Translations under genes and position numbers: made by a program
Shown here: positions 37,177-48,400 of the stretch, piece after piece
Position numbering within the stretch: position 1 is the first letter of the stretch
Layout: every line of letters starts with the position of its first letter
Notes under the pieces: model-generated
Databases searched by the model: none
What the model saw: only the letters and a program-made list of their open reading frames with translations
What the model was told of the DNA's origin: nothing
Assembly: GCA_002179805.1 (NCBI GenBank)
Contig: NAVB01001215.1
Coordinates: 1-59,738 of the forward strand
Reading direction: 5' to 3'
From: Acanthamoeba lenticulata
Taxonomy: Eukaryota > Discosea > Longamoebia > Acanthamoebidae
DNA length: 59,738 bases

Positions 37177-37771
37177 TCAATAGTTTACAGAACGCAGATA
37201 CTCTCCTATCTTCTCGACCTGGAGGCTGTTGTTGCCAGGAATGGTCGGCTCACTGTAGAAGCCAACCACCACGCCTGCGCGACAACACAACAACAATAGC
37301 CGCTGTCAGAGGGTTGCATAACTCTGCAGATCAAGCAGTCGTGGTGTCTGAAGGCGTACTCTGCTTCGTCTTGACGGCGGAAAACCCGACCTTGCCCTGT
37401 CCCACGAATGGTCAGCACAACAAGTAAACCGAGAGAGTAGGAGGGGCAGGGTCTCGTCACGCACCCGCTTGGCGTAAATGCTCTGGTCAGTAGAGCGTAG
37501 GATGACGTAGGACTCGTTCGCGAGCTTGATGCCCTCAGTCTGCGCCTGATATGGGCTCTCGAAGGCCTTGCAAAGCGTCACCAGTTCGTTGCTGGGGAAC
37601 TGGGGCATGCCCAAGTTGAGTGTGTGCCGGGGCAGCCCAGAACAAAAAGGAGGGGGCTACCTTGCCGACACTGCTCGTCGCCCAAACCGTGCCATCGTGG
37701 CCAAAAATGATGGCCTCCTTCACGTCACCAGACGATGTAAGCTTATTGATGTACTCACCCCAGCCAGCCAT
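37177..37771 (-). CDS. Profilin
   Basis: An actin-monomer and poly-proline binding protein. Four exons were read. The first gives MAGWGEYINKLTSSGDVKEA and IIFGHDGTVWATSSVGK, the N-terminal helix plus the hallmark 'a.I.G.DG..WA.s'. The second gives FPSNELVTLCKAFESP and LANESYVILRSTDQSIYAKR. The third and fourth give GKVGFSAVKTKQS/VVVGFYSEPTIPGNNSLQ, then VEKIGEYLRSVNY, the C-terminal helix. The total is about 126 residues, the usual size, and no domain is missing. Sequence differs clearly from the abundant Acanthamoeba profilins I and II as I remember them (for example 'EAIIFGHDG' and 'SIYAKR'), so this looks like a divergent paralogue. It is divergent from a RhoGEF, which fits shared use in cortical actin control. 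Confidence 0.9.
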
Positions 37772-37985
37772 GGTGTTGTTTGTTCAGGTCCTGTCTGAGT
37801 TTTCACGAAAGCGCAAAAGGAAAAGAACAAAGATTAGAGAAAAAGAGGAAACCGCGTGACCGCGCAACCGGCAAGAGGCGGGGCCCGCAAACTCACCAGT
37901 GCGAACTGAACGAAGAGACGAACGGTCCGTTGGTGGACATTAAAAAGCACTTGGGGGGCGAAGGAAGGCCAATTTGCAAGGTCAA

Positions 37986-40900
37986 ATGTCGCAGGTGCGC
38001 CGAAATGCGCTCACCGAGAAGATCGCCCTTTGGGAGGAACGCAATCAACGCATTGCGGCGCAGACGGCAGCGGCACAGAGGCGAAGCATTCAGGCCAAGC
38101 ATGTGACTTTATCTGAGATGGTACTCGTACCAAGATCTCGACCGGTGGTTGGAAGCAGCATCGGAAAAACCATCGCTGCATTCTCGCCGAGGGACGATGC
38201 CAACAAAAAGTCACATTTACATAAGGAAGAGGATGAGGAAACGAGGAAGGAACGGGAACGGCTGGAGCACATTGAAAGGCAACAGGAGCAAGAGCGATTA
38301 CAACGGGAGGAGGAAGAAGAAAAGGCTCGCGTGGATGAAGAAGTAAAGATGGAATTGGCACGAATGGAGAAGGAAAGGGAGGACCTCAAACAACAACAAG
38401 ACCAAGAACGGCTGCGCAAGGAAGCTGAAAAAGAGCAGGAGCGAGCCAGGAAGCGAGAGGAGGAGGCGCGGGAACGCGAACGGCTCGAGGCAGAACGCAA
38501 ACAAAAGGAGGAAGAGCAGCGCAAGCTACTGCGAAAGGGGGAGGAGGAAGAGAGACAGAAGCGACTTGCTCTGGAGCAGGAGCAGAACGAAAAAGAACTC
38601 GAGTTGGAACGGTTCCGCCAGGAGGAAGAGCGACTTCACCAGGAACGTCTGCAAAGAGAGGAAAAGGCGCGCCTTTGGCGGATCAAGGAAGAAAACAAGG
38701 CCGCGACCAAGATTCAGGCCAGATGGCGGGCCTGGCACGAGAAACGCAAATTCCAAGCTATTCGTACGGATAACGCCCCTCGCCGCACTTGCACCAGCAT
38801 AGTACCCACTTCTCTTTGCATCCAATTGGGCCTGTCAAACAACAGGGAAGATGAACCACTACCGTACGCAAGTGGCCCAGGAGATCCTCTCAACAGAGGA
38901 GACCTACGTGAAAACGCTGCGCGAGGTTGTGGAGGTAAGTGCTCAAATTCCCAATACTATTTATTATTTCATTTTAAAATTAAACACAATTTTTATATTT
39001 TTTTTCAGCATTTTGTGCGGCCGCTCAAGGAGGTAGCGTCCAGCGGGAAGCCCATCATCACGCACGATGAAATCAAGACCATCTTCTCCCACATCCAAAT
39101 CATTCTGGGCTACAACGACGCCTTGCTGGAGGACCTCCGTAAGAAGATCAGCAACTGGTATCCGTACCAAAAGGTCGGCGACGTGTTTCTCAGGATGGCA
39201 GCGTTCATGCGCGTGTACACCGACTACGTGCGCAACTTTAACGACGCCCTCGCCATGATCCAGGTTAGTTTCGCGATACCCTTCTGCGTTTTAATAATCG
39301 TTTCTCAACGTAACCGTTTTGATGATACACCAGGAGTGCAAGAAGTCTCCCGATTTCGTTGCCTTCTGCTTGGAGACGTATCCCAAGATGAGCGTCGTGC
39401 AGGCCGATCTTTCCTCCTATCTCATTACCCCCGTGCAGCGCATCCCACGGTATCAGGTTCGTCCTCTACTTTTCTTCCTTTATGGAAACTGCCTCAAACG
39501 ACATTCTCACCCTCTCGGGAATACTGCAGCTGCTGGTGCGGGATCTGCTGAAGCACACGTGGAAAGAGCACAGCGACTATGACAATCTCGAACAAGCGCT
39601 GCAGCAGATCACCACCACCGCCATCTACGTGAACGACAAGCAGAAAGAGGCCGAAAACATCCAGAAAATGCTCAGCATTCAAGCCAGCCTCTATGGCAAG
39701 AAGTTGGTGGTACGTAAACCATCACTACACCATTTTTTAACGTCAAAACCCATGATAGGTAATATCAACACCTGTGTTGCGTGTACAGAACTTGGTGGAC
39801 CCGCAGCGCCGATTCATCCGCGAGGGATGTCTGGTGGAGATCAACGTCAAGGGCAAGGGCAAGCCGCGGTGGTTCTTCCTCTTCACCGACCTGCTGGTCA
39901 AGTGCAACATGTCCAACACCATGAAGAAGAAGACCTTCAAGAAGGGCACCGCCACGTCATTTGAGTATGTGGGACAGCTGTGCCTGGAAGGCTGCGAGCT
40001 GGTCAACTCGGGCGACGAAGGCGACAAGAAGCACAGCTTCCAGGTCAACACCAGCTCGGCCAACCTGTGGCTCTGCGCCGCATCCGACGATGAGAAGGTC
40101 GAGTGGATGAGAGACGTCAAGGAATGCATCAAGCTGCTCAAGGAAAAGAGCGATCTCTACGATGGTGCACCTCCCGCGCCTCACCGTGGCCGCTGACGAG
40201 CGCTGCAGCGTAGAACATTAACATTACTCACTTTTTTCCCCTTTTCTCAATCATGCACTGAACAGAGCACGCCACTAAGATTGCGTCACAACGAGCCGCG
40301 GCTGCCAAGGCGCTGATCGCCGAGCAGTACACGGGCTTCCGAGTGCGCGGCTCCTATGCCCCGCCGAGCGGCGCCAAGCGAGCCGAATACCGGTACTCAG
40401 ATCGATCTCTTGGGTTGGGGGAAGGAGCCAGGCGCTGACACAATGTTGACTCTGATACGCAGGAAAGGATCACTGGGCGGGAACAATCCCATGGAACTGC
40501 CCGACGAGAGCGACACAGATCTGGGCAAGTCCTCGTTCCGGGCGCTCTCCGCGCAGGAACGGTTCCATTTGGCCAAACAGGCCGAGCAGCGGTACGCTCA
40601 ACATCCTGCAGGAGCCAAGAGCAATTCTATGACCCTGCAATTGCTCATCGACGTTGGGCGATAATTCTAGGTTGAGCCAGTTGCTCGAAGAGGAGAAACA
40701 GCAGGAGCAAAACAAAGCGGACGCCGGGAACGAACGGGTCAAGCACTTCAAGGACAGCATGGGCAAGCGATACTCAAGCAACTCGACCCACTCGAGCTCG
40801 GAGATTCCGCTCATGGACAGCGGCGACTTTGACATCATTAGCCAAGACGGCAGCGAGAGTGGGGAGCTGCGCGACAGCACGGGCTCGGTCGACACCCTAC

Positions 40901-42243
40901 CACGCACGTCGAGCTCCGGGTCTCTCGATGAGGCCGAGGGGTACGCAGTTCCTTCTCCTCTCTCATCCCCTTGCGGCGGGACTGAGTGGCTGATGTGCTT
41001 GCGGACGGCAGAATCCTGCCTGATGGCGTCCATGGGCAACCCCAACCCGGGAAGAGGCGGTTCGCGAGCATGAAGGTAACGTGGCCGCGTCACTTGTGCC
41101 TCGTCGCCAATTGGGTGGATAGGGGATCGGGAGGCTGACCCAAGCCGCCATGTTGACGGATTGCAGAGGGAGCACTATCGGGGCCAAAACGCGGCTGCTG
41201 CGTCCAAGTCGGCCACGAGTTCCCCAAAGGAGGAGCGTGAGGAGAGCTCCCCGCCCGTGCTGGCCAGGTCGCTTAACGACACCCCCGCGCCAGCATCTTC
41301 CGGTGGTGCCGCTGCCACCGCGGCGCCCCGGACCCGCAAATTTGCCAGCCTCAAGCGGGAGGACTACCGCAGCGCCCGCGCTTCGCGATACACCACCTCC
41401 GGACCATCGCCGCCTGCTTCTAGCAGCGGTGCTGAGTTGCCGGTATCAGCGCCGGTGGCCCCGGAAGACGCGTCGGGCGACCGGGAGGAGAGCGACGTCG
41501 TCATCCACGAGGACGCCGCGCCGACGCCGCTCGCCGCCGTCATCGAACGAGACCGACGGAAGACCAACTATGCGACGGGCCGCCAGCGGTATCCGTCAGT
41601 CCACACGCGCGACCTGGCCAAGGGCGGCTCCGGCGGGACGGCCGACTTTGGGGACGTGGCCGACCTGCTCTCGCAGCTCAAGACCACCAAGCCCCAGGGC
41701 GAGAGCAAGCTGGCCGCCGCCCGAAGCGCCAAGGCCAGCCCCTCCATGGACAGGGACAGCAGCGGCGAGGACGTCAGCATTGGCGAGGAGCAGCCAGCCC
41801 CGCTGTCCACGGCGGGCAGCGGGGCGAGCGCTGTGGCGCTGGCCCACGCCTCGAAGGGCTCCGACAAGAAGGGCAAGAAAATCAAGAAGAAGTTCAGTTC
41901 GCTCCGACCCGCTGACAAAAAGAGCTCGGCTGAGTCGGGTCAATCCGACGTATCGGCCGACGAGCTCGCGGCGGCAGGTGGGAGGAAGTACAGCAGCATG
42001 AAGCGGGACGACTTCAAGGCGCAGTCAGCAGCCTTTGGCGCGATCGAGCTCAAGGACATGCTCGCTGCCGCACAGCCCGCCGCACACAACGGAGCCCCGT
42101 CTGCGGCCCCTGCTGCTGCTGCCGCCCCCGCCGCCGCTGGTCCACCCAAGCGCCGGTTCGCCAGCATGAAGCGAGAGAACTACAAGAGCTTCAAGGCACC
42201 GACTGAAGGCGAGGCAGGCATCGATGACCATGCGGACGACTAA
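37986..42243 (+). CDS. RhoGEF with long coiled coil, IQ motif, DH-PH and repeat-bearing tail
   Basis: The ATG at 37986 is followed by QVRRNALTEKIALWEERNQ. A charged helix of about 170 residues (38229-38695), almost only E, K, R, Q and L, is a single alpha-helix/coiled coil. An IQ motif (ATKIQARWRAWHEKRKF) sits at its end. DH domain: YRTQVAQEILSTEETYVKTL (CR1), IKTIFSHIQIILGYNDALL, and CR3 DLSSYLITPVQRIPRYQ, then ILQLLVRDLLKHT. PH domain: REGCLVEINVKGKGKPRWFF, LFTDLLVKCN and ASDDEKVEWMRDVKECI. The last ~500 residues are Ser/Ala-rich and disordered. They carry at least four copies of a ~12-residue motif around [FY][AS]S[ML]KR[ED]. The order coil-IQ-DH-PH is the same as in the other RhoGEF of this window. 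Likely role: Rho/Rac activation at the actin cortex. Confidence 0.88.
41058..42192 (+). repeat. Four copies of a protein motif [RK][RK][FY][AS]S[ML]KR[ED]x[YF][KR] in the RhoGEF tail
   Basis: Copies: RRFASMKREHYRG (41055-41185, split by an intron at 41075-41166), RKFASLKREDYRS (41335-41373), RKYSSMKRDDFKA (41983-42021) and RRFASMKRENYKSF (42151-42192). Weaker relatives are RYPSVHTRDL (about 41587) and KKFSSLRPADKK (about 41888). Every full copy contains R/K-x-x-S, the basophilic kinase (PKA/AGC) consensus. The motif is seen directly; function is unknown. Confidence 0.8.
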
Positions 42244-43025
42244 CTCCTTGACTATGAGTACACCATCCTTTTCGTCATTCCATTGATGTAGCTGCTTACT
42301 TTCTGTCCGTATGGTCTGCAGGCAATGCGTCGCGGAGGAAAGGGGTCCACCTAGGCGAGCCGATGGCTTGCCGAACCATCCCACCAAGATCTTTTCATCT
42401 CTTCCTTCCACCTCTTTTTTCGCTCCTCGGTTCTTTCTCCTCTTCCTCCACACTTTCCCTCTTCCACACTCGATTGGTTACTATTTATTATTTTTGTTTG
42501 GCTCCCCTACCTCTTCTGTGTATATTAAACACTGCAACTACAACAAGGCCTCAACAAGCTTTTTGTTATTGTCTGCTTGTTCCCTGGCTACTTGGGTGGG
42601 CCAGTTCCTGCTCCTGTCTTTGTTTGAATTTGAATGTGGAGAGCGTCTTTACACAATAGGGAAGAGTGTGTTTTTTTGGGCGTTGCCGTTCATCAAGATG
42701 AAGGCAACCCTGACACACACGGCGTGGGCTGGTAGCCTGTTCCCCCTGGGGACAACCAACGAACCACGGCGCCACCCCAACCAAGAGCACCACGTCCTAT
42801 ATCCTTTTTGGATTCTGTTTCCTTTAAAAGAAAAGTGTTTTCGTCGACTGAAAAAAGAACCCACAAAAGGCAGCAGCTGGTGGGCGCCCCTGTTCAAGTG
42901 TGCGCCCAAGGGAGCAAGCCAGTTGTCCTCGAGCGAGAGATTCTCACATTCATCTCGTCAGCAAAATTAACTGAGCCTGGAGAGTAAGTCAACGATACCG
43001 ATACAGTTAGTGACTGGAGGAAGAG
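42244..43025. other. Intergenic region between RhoGEF and RhoGAP
   Basis: About 780 bases. The first part is CT-rich (42400-42480) with A/T-rich patches (tattaaac near 42525). A frame from ATG 42311 stays open for 219 codons but is Ser/Phe/Leu/Pro-biased with no family resemblance, so I do not call it. A CCAAT on the minus strand (attgg, 42474) is the only promoter-like word noticed. Confidence 0.35.
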
Positions 43026-45187
43026 ATGAGTGACAAGAAGAAAGAGAAGGCCGAGCAGAAAGCGGCCGCCAAGGCGCTCAAGAAAGCCGACAAAGAAAAG
43101 AAGAAGGAGCTAGTGCAGATGGAAAAAGAACAGAAGAAGAAAGGTCGATTCTTTGCGACAAAGCGCGCACCCACTACCACTACCACCAGCAGCAACAGCA
43201 ACAACAACGTTACAAGTAAGTGGAGATACTTTCTTTCATTAGCTGAGTTGAATCAGGGTTAACTTCGGATTATCTAGCTGCACCAACAGCTGGAAAGGTG
43301 CTAAGCCCCTTGGAAAGGGCACTCATGAGCCGGCCTGGCGAACAGGAGCTGCTCGCCAAGGGCGTAATCAAAGCTACGCGCAACAGTACTGTTCTCCTTC
43401 TTGTTGTTGTTGATTTCACGGCTTTCCTTTCTTGGTTCGGCCAGCTAAGTTGAAGTTTCACCTCCTCAACTCTCCAATGCTTCCAGTCCCCGTGTTTGGA
43501 GTACCGTTGGCCCATGTCATGTACATCACCTACACCCAGTTCCAGCTGCCCTTGCCTGTTCTACACGCTTGTGAGTTTCTTCGCAAGGGTACATACCGCC
43601 ACCTTGTCGTTAAACAGCAGCTTTGGCCTCACTACCTTCGTGAATAGGAGATCACTTGAAGACGGAAGGTCTCTTCCGAGTGCCTGGTCTGGCCGAGGAG
43701 GTCAGCTTCTTCAAGAACAAGTACAACCTCGGTATGTTGAGCAGAATATTGAGATGACCAGCCATGAGCGACTTACGCTCCACATGGGCATGCCGCAGGC
43801 GAGGATCCTGAATTTAATGACACGCATGTTCACTCTGTGGCCAGCATGCTGAAGCTTTACTTCAGGTCTTTTTCCTCATTTTCATGTGCACAGTTCTCTC
43901 TGCACCTCAACTCACAACGCGTATGCAGGGAACTACCAGAGCCGCTTTGCACGTACAAGGGATACACAATGTTCTGCGACAGTCAGAAAGAGGCCGATCC
44001 AGAGATGTGCACGAAGAAGCTCATGGCCGCCTTGAGCGCCCTCCCTCCGGTCAACAGGGCCCTCTTTGCAACGGTGACCCGATTGCTTCGCGACGTGGTA
44101 CGGCTTTACCCAAAGGCGGCCATCTTTCAAGGAGACCGAGTTTGTCTGACGGCGCTCGCACGTTTTCAACGTTCCAGGCGGTCCACGAGAAGGTGAACCT
44201 GATGTCCCCCGACAACCTGGGTATCGTGTGGGGCCCCACACTCCTGCGGGAGGAGAAGGAGAACTTCATGAGCATGGACCTTCCCGTCTCTGTCATCATC
44301 TCTCTCATCAAGCACTGCGACGAGATCTTTTCCAACGAGGCACGATCCTCAGCTCTAGTTGAGGACGAAGCAAACTTTGGAGGCCAAAACTGACGCACTT
44401 CATCTCGACAATCACAGGAACAACTGGAGCTGAAGGCTGCTTCGCAGGCAATCATCCTGCACTCGGCCCCGGTTACCACCGTAGATACCATCGATAGCGG
44501 AAGCACCACCAGCAAGACGTCCACTCCCGATGTCTCCAGCTCGGGCACATTCGAAACGGTTCCTCCTCCTCCTCCTGCGCTGCCTCGCCTACCGTCCGAA
44601 TTCGCCCTACGCTCGGGATCCAGTTCCAGCAGCCCGTTGTCTGGTCCAGAGTCGGACAGGACCGGCGCCAGAAGTGCCTTCCCCAGTACGCCAGCTGAAA
44701 CCTACCATCCTTGGAAGGCCTTATCGACCCTTCTGACCTCCCTCTGCTCACAGCGCGGCCCCATGGGCGATCCTCGTCGTTCACCTCGCGAAGCGACTCC
44801 ATGCCTGCCATGACGGTGTCGAGCGGTGCCCATTGCCTCCCTGCTTGCTGTCCTTGTGCTAGCTTCGCCTTCTCATCATGTGGTGGATTTATGCAGGAGG
44901 CTTTGTGTTGCCGACCAGATCAGACTCCCCCGTTGCTGTTCCAACGTACGTGTGAGCCCTACGCGAGCGGATGATGTTCATCCTACTTACGTTTCGTTGC
45001 GTGCAGGGAGCCCCCGGCGAGGCTGTACACACCGCCAATGATGCCAATCTCGCCGCTCGCACACTCTGTGGCGGCCATTGGGTTGCGGAAGCCCCTCTCT
45101 GAGGCTGGCAGCGGCTCGTTTACGCCGCCAAGAAGACCGCTGGTCAAACGAGAAAGCGCGGAGGGCGACATGGGGACCTCCGACTGA
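43026..45187 (+). CDS. RhoGAP domain protein
   Basis: A GTPase-activating protein for Rho-family GTPases. ATG 43026. The N-terminus is a Lys/Glu/Ala helix (KKKEKAEQKAAAKALKKADK) followed by a Thr/Ser/Asn-rich linker. The RhoGAP domain is spread over several exons: VFGVPL, LPLPVLHACEFLR, then LKTEGLFRVPGLAEEVSFFK, which holds the arginine finger (GLFRVPG). Next come DTHVHSVASMLKLYFRELPEPL, then NRALFATVTRLLRDVV and VNLMSPDNLGIVWGPTLLR, the conserved 'M...NLa.v..P.L' block. The C-terminal third is Ser/Pro-rich and disordered, with a PPPPPAL stretch able to bind profilin or SH3 domains. The stop at 45185-45187 ends EGDMGTSD. Exon borders in 44690-45005 are approximate. Its neighbours are a RhoGEF on the same strand and, further away, profilin. 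Confidence 0.85.
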
Positions 45188-45451
45188 GACTCGCCCTTCC
45201 TTCGCTGAGTCTTCGTCGACCCCTGCTTGAACGCTCTCCCCCTTCTCTCCTTTCTTTGCTCCATCACCACCGAGGACCCGCTTAGAAGCGTGGGCGGCAT
45301 GTGAGCTTTCGGCCATGTGTGCGACGGTGATGAAGGAACAACATGGTTGTTGAGGAACAACTACGGAGCGAGGAGAGGAACATCTACTGGTTTGTTATGT
45401 TTCGTTTTATCATTTTTACACCACAAGGTTGTTTCGCACATGAAGTCCTCA

Positions 45452-48400
45452 TCAAGAGAGGAAGGAGGAGAAGGACAGCTTCTTGCGCGGTGGTGTGGGC
45501 GAGGAGGCGCCGGGGAGCGAGGGCGTCACGGCCGCAAGCTTGTGGTCCTCGCGCTTGGGGAAGGCGCCGCCTTGGGGTCCGGGCGTGAGGAGGCCGTCCA
45601 TCACCGTTTCGTCCACGTCTCCGGGCGCCAGCAGCGAGAGGCCAAGCTGCGCCGCGGGATTCCGTCGGTTGGCGCCGACAGCGGGCGACGCGCAAAAGGT
45701 GTCCCACTGCTGGGCGTCGCGCTCCTCGTCGTCGAGCCCGAAGAAGATGTCGTCCACCGCTGTCGTGTTGGCCGCCACAGAGGAGGAGGAGGAGGACGTC
45801 GCCTTTGGGCCCCTCTTGACCTCGCCCGCAGAGAAATCGACGATGAGCTCCTCGATGCTGTGCACCGTCTCGAAGCTGTCGTCAAGCGTCTGCTCGCCTT
45901 CTGTTCCACCTTCCAGCGGCGTCTCTTCTTGTACCTCCTCTTCCTCTTCAAGGGCCTGTGCGGGTTCTCCTACTGTGGCTTGTTCCTCTGCAACGTTGCC
46001 ATCATCATCATCGTCATCATCATCTAGCTCGTCCAGTTCGTCCTGCAGATCAGCAAAGAGGTCCTGGTTGGCCGCGCGACGAGGCGAGTCCTCCTGGCCA
46101 TCAGCTGGTGACGCCAACACAGATTTTGGGACACCACAAGGTATGAGCAATGGCCCGGGCCCAACGGGAAGAGCGAAAATGATGAGCCGAGAGCGTTCTT
46201 TCAACGTACCGCCCGGTGGTTTGAAGGTGATGTCGAGGACCGAGTAGTCGCCAAGGGCCGTGGTGTCTTCCCCCACTTGCCCTGCAGCTGTTGCCGTTGT
46301 TGCTTCTGCTGCTTCCACCTCTTCCTCGTCCTCATCCTCCTCGGCCTCTTCGCGTGCCTCATTTCCCTCTTCTTCCACCTCGACTTCACCGTCGTCGTCA
46401 TCATCGTCGAGACCACCGACCTTTGCAATCTCGGCCTCCATGTTGATCTCGGTGACTTCGTCCTCTTCGTCCTCTTCGCCATCATCCTCATCCTCATCGT
46501 CTTCGTCTTCCGAGTCGATGGCCATCGACCAGTTGACCGAGGCATCGCTCACGCCACTTCCTCCCAGCAACTTTTGCTCGCTTCCTGCCAGTCCCGGGCC
46601 CGACATCCGGCACGTCTCGTCCAGGGCCCCATCCGCCTCTTCATCGTCTTCTTCATCCTCCTCTTCGTCGTGCCCCTCTTCCTCTTGTTCCTGTGCTGCA
46701 TCACCGCCGTCGCCGTTATCGTCGTCATCGCTCTCGAGCTCACGGAGATCAAAGGCCAGGGACTCCCGCTTCTTGCGGGCCTCCTCGCGTACGCTGCCTC
46801 GGATCGCCACCGAGAGGTCCGCCGTCTGTTCATCGATCGGCACAAAGGACTCCGTCACCGACTTGACCACCACGGCCTCATCGTCATCATCATCTACGAG
46901 CTCGTCAAACTCAGCACCAAGTGGGTCCTCCTCGCCGTCGTCTCTCTCGACTTCATCATCGTGATCTTCGACTTGCTCATCTCCGTCGTGAAGCGTCGTA
47001 GTGCCGCGCAGGGCGGTGATGTCCACCGAGAATTGGGCCGCATGGTCCCCGCCGTGGCCAGCCGCGTCGTCATCGTCATCATCATCGTTGAGCTCGTCGA
47101 GCGCAAGGGAGAGGTCATTAAGGGCGTCCTCCTGCCAGCCCTTGTCCTCCCTCAGGATATGAGACGTCAGTCGGTCGGCCATAAGCCCCAGCACGTCGGG
47201 TTTCTTCGCCCCCATCAACGACGCGTCGAGCGCGGCTTCGGCGTCGTCGACGTCGGGGTCGCTGTCCAGGTCGTCGAGCTGCGCCATCACATCGTCGTCA
47301 GCCGCGCCGGCGGTGGGCAGCGCAAAGGCCAGCGCCTGGCCGGCGAAGCCCGCGGGAAACGCCGGCAGGCTCGGCAGAGGGCTCTGGGCAAAGGAGTCCT
47401 CCTTCATCAGCCACGCCTCGTCGTCTTCGAGCCGGAAGGACGGCTTGAAGGGCTGTTGCTGCTGTTGCTTCCCTGGGACGGGCGTCGTTGTCTTTGCTGC
47501 TGCCGCCGCGGCTGTGGCCGGCACCCCTGCCTTTGTGGACGGCGCGGCGCTAAAGGAGTCCATGAAAGAGAGCGGGTCCGACGCGAATGGGCTGTTGGTA
47601 GGCGACGGCAGGGGCGACGCAGCCGTGCGCAGAGGCGGGCCGGCAGCAGCGCGCCCGGCAGCAAAGGGGCGGAACACGGAGAGGGACGCGGCGGTAGAGG
47701 CGGCAGCCGGGCCCTTGGGCACGCCGCCAAAGGGCGAGAAGAGGCCCAGGTTGAGGGTGAACTGGGTCGTCATCTCAGCGCGCATGGGCGACAGCTCCAT
47801 CGCCTGCCCGCGGTTGTGCAGTTGGCTCCACTGGCCAGCGGCGGGGCCGCTCTGGCGCGCTTCGGGACTGCTCCCAGCGCTCGAGTTGAGCGGAGATGAA
47901 AGCACATTCTCCTCTTCCTCCGCCTTTGCTTCGTCGCCAGGCTTGCCGCGCGCAAACATGGCCTTCTTCATCGCCATCGCCGAGCCACCTGTGTGGCACA
48001 ATAGGGTCAAGGAATGCCTGGAATGGTCGGCACGCCATGCACAGTTTACGTACCGCCAGTTCTGCCGGAGCCGATGCTGAGGCGCGGCCTACGCTGCTTG
48101 GCGGCCCGGTGAATGGAGTCGACCATGCGCTCTCGGTCCTCGCGCTTGGGCAGCGGCGTGGCGCCGACCGGCAGCGTTGCCGCGTGTGCGTCTTCGAGCG
48201 GGGACTCGTCCAGGCACTTCTCAAAGGAAAGATCAGGCGTCGGTGGGAGCAGGTCGTAAGCGTGCGCCGCGCCCGAAGCGGCGTCGATGTTGGCTCGCGA
48301 CGGCGTCAGCAGCCCCAACGCGGCTTTGCGAGAGGGCGTCGCCGGAACTGCGTCCATCACGACACGAATGTCATCAGCGATGTCCCGGAGGCGACTCGGG

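Noticed and set aside
42311..42970. 219-codon ATG frame between RhoGEF and RhoGAP
   Set aside because: CT-rich composition, changing bias along its length and no family resemblance; most likely untranslated sequence.
46277..47899. 540-codon open frame on + opposite the HAUS6-like tail
   Set aside because: It mirrors the acidic GAC/GAG/GAT-rich coding strand; the antisense of such codons rarely forms stops. The product is Val/Ile/Arg-biased without domain sense. Same reasoning for the + frame at 46260-46964.
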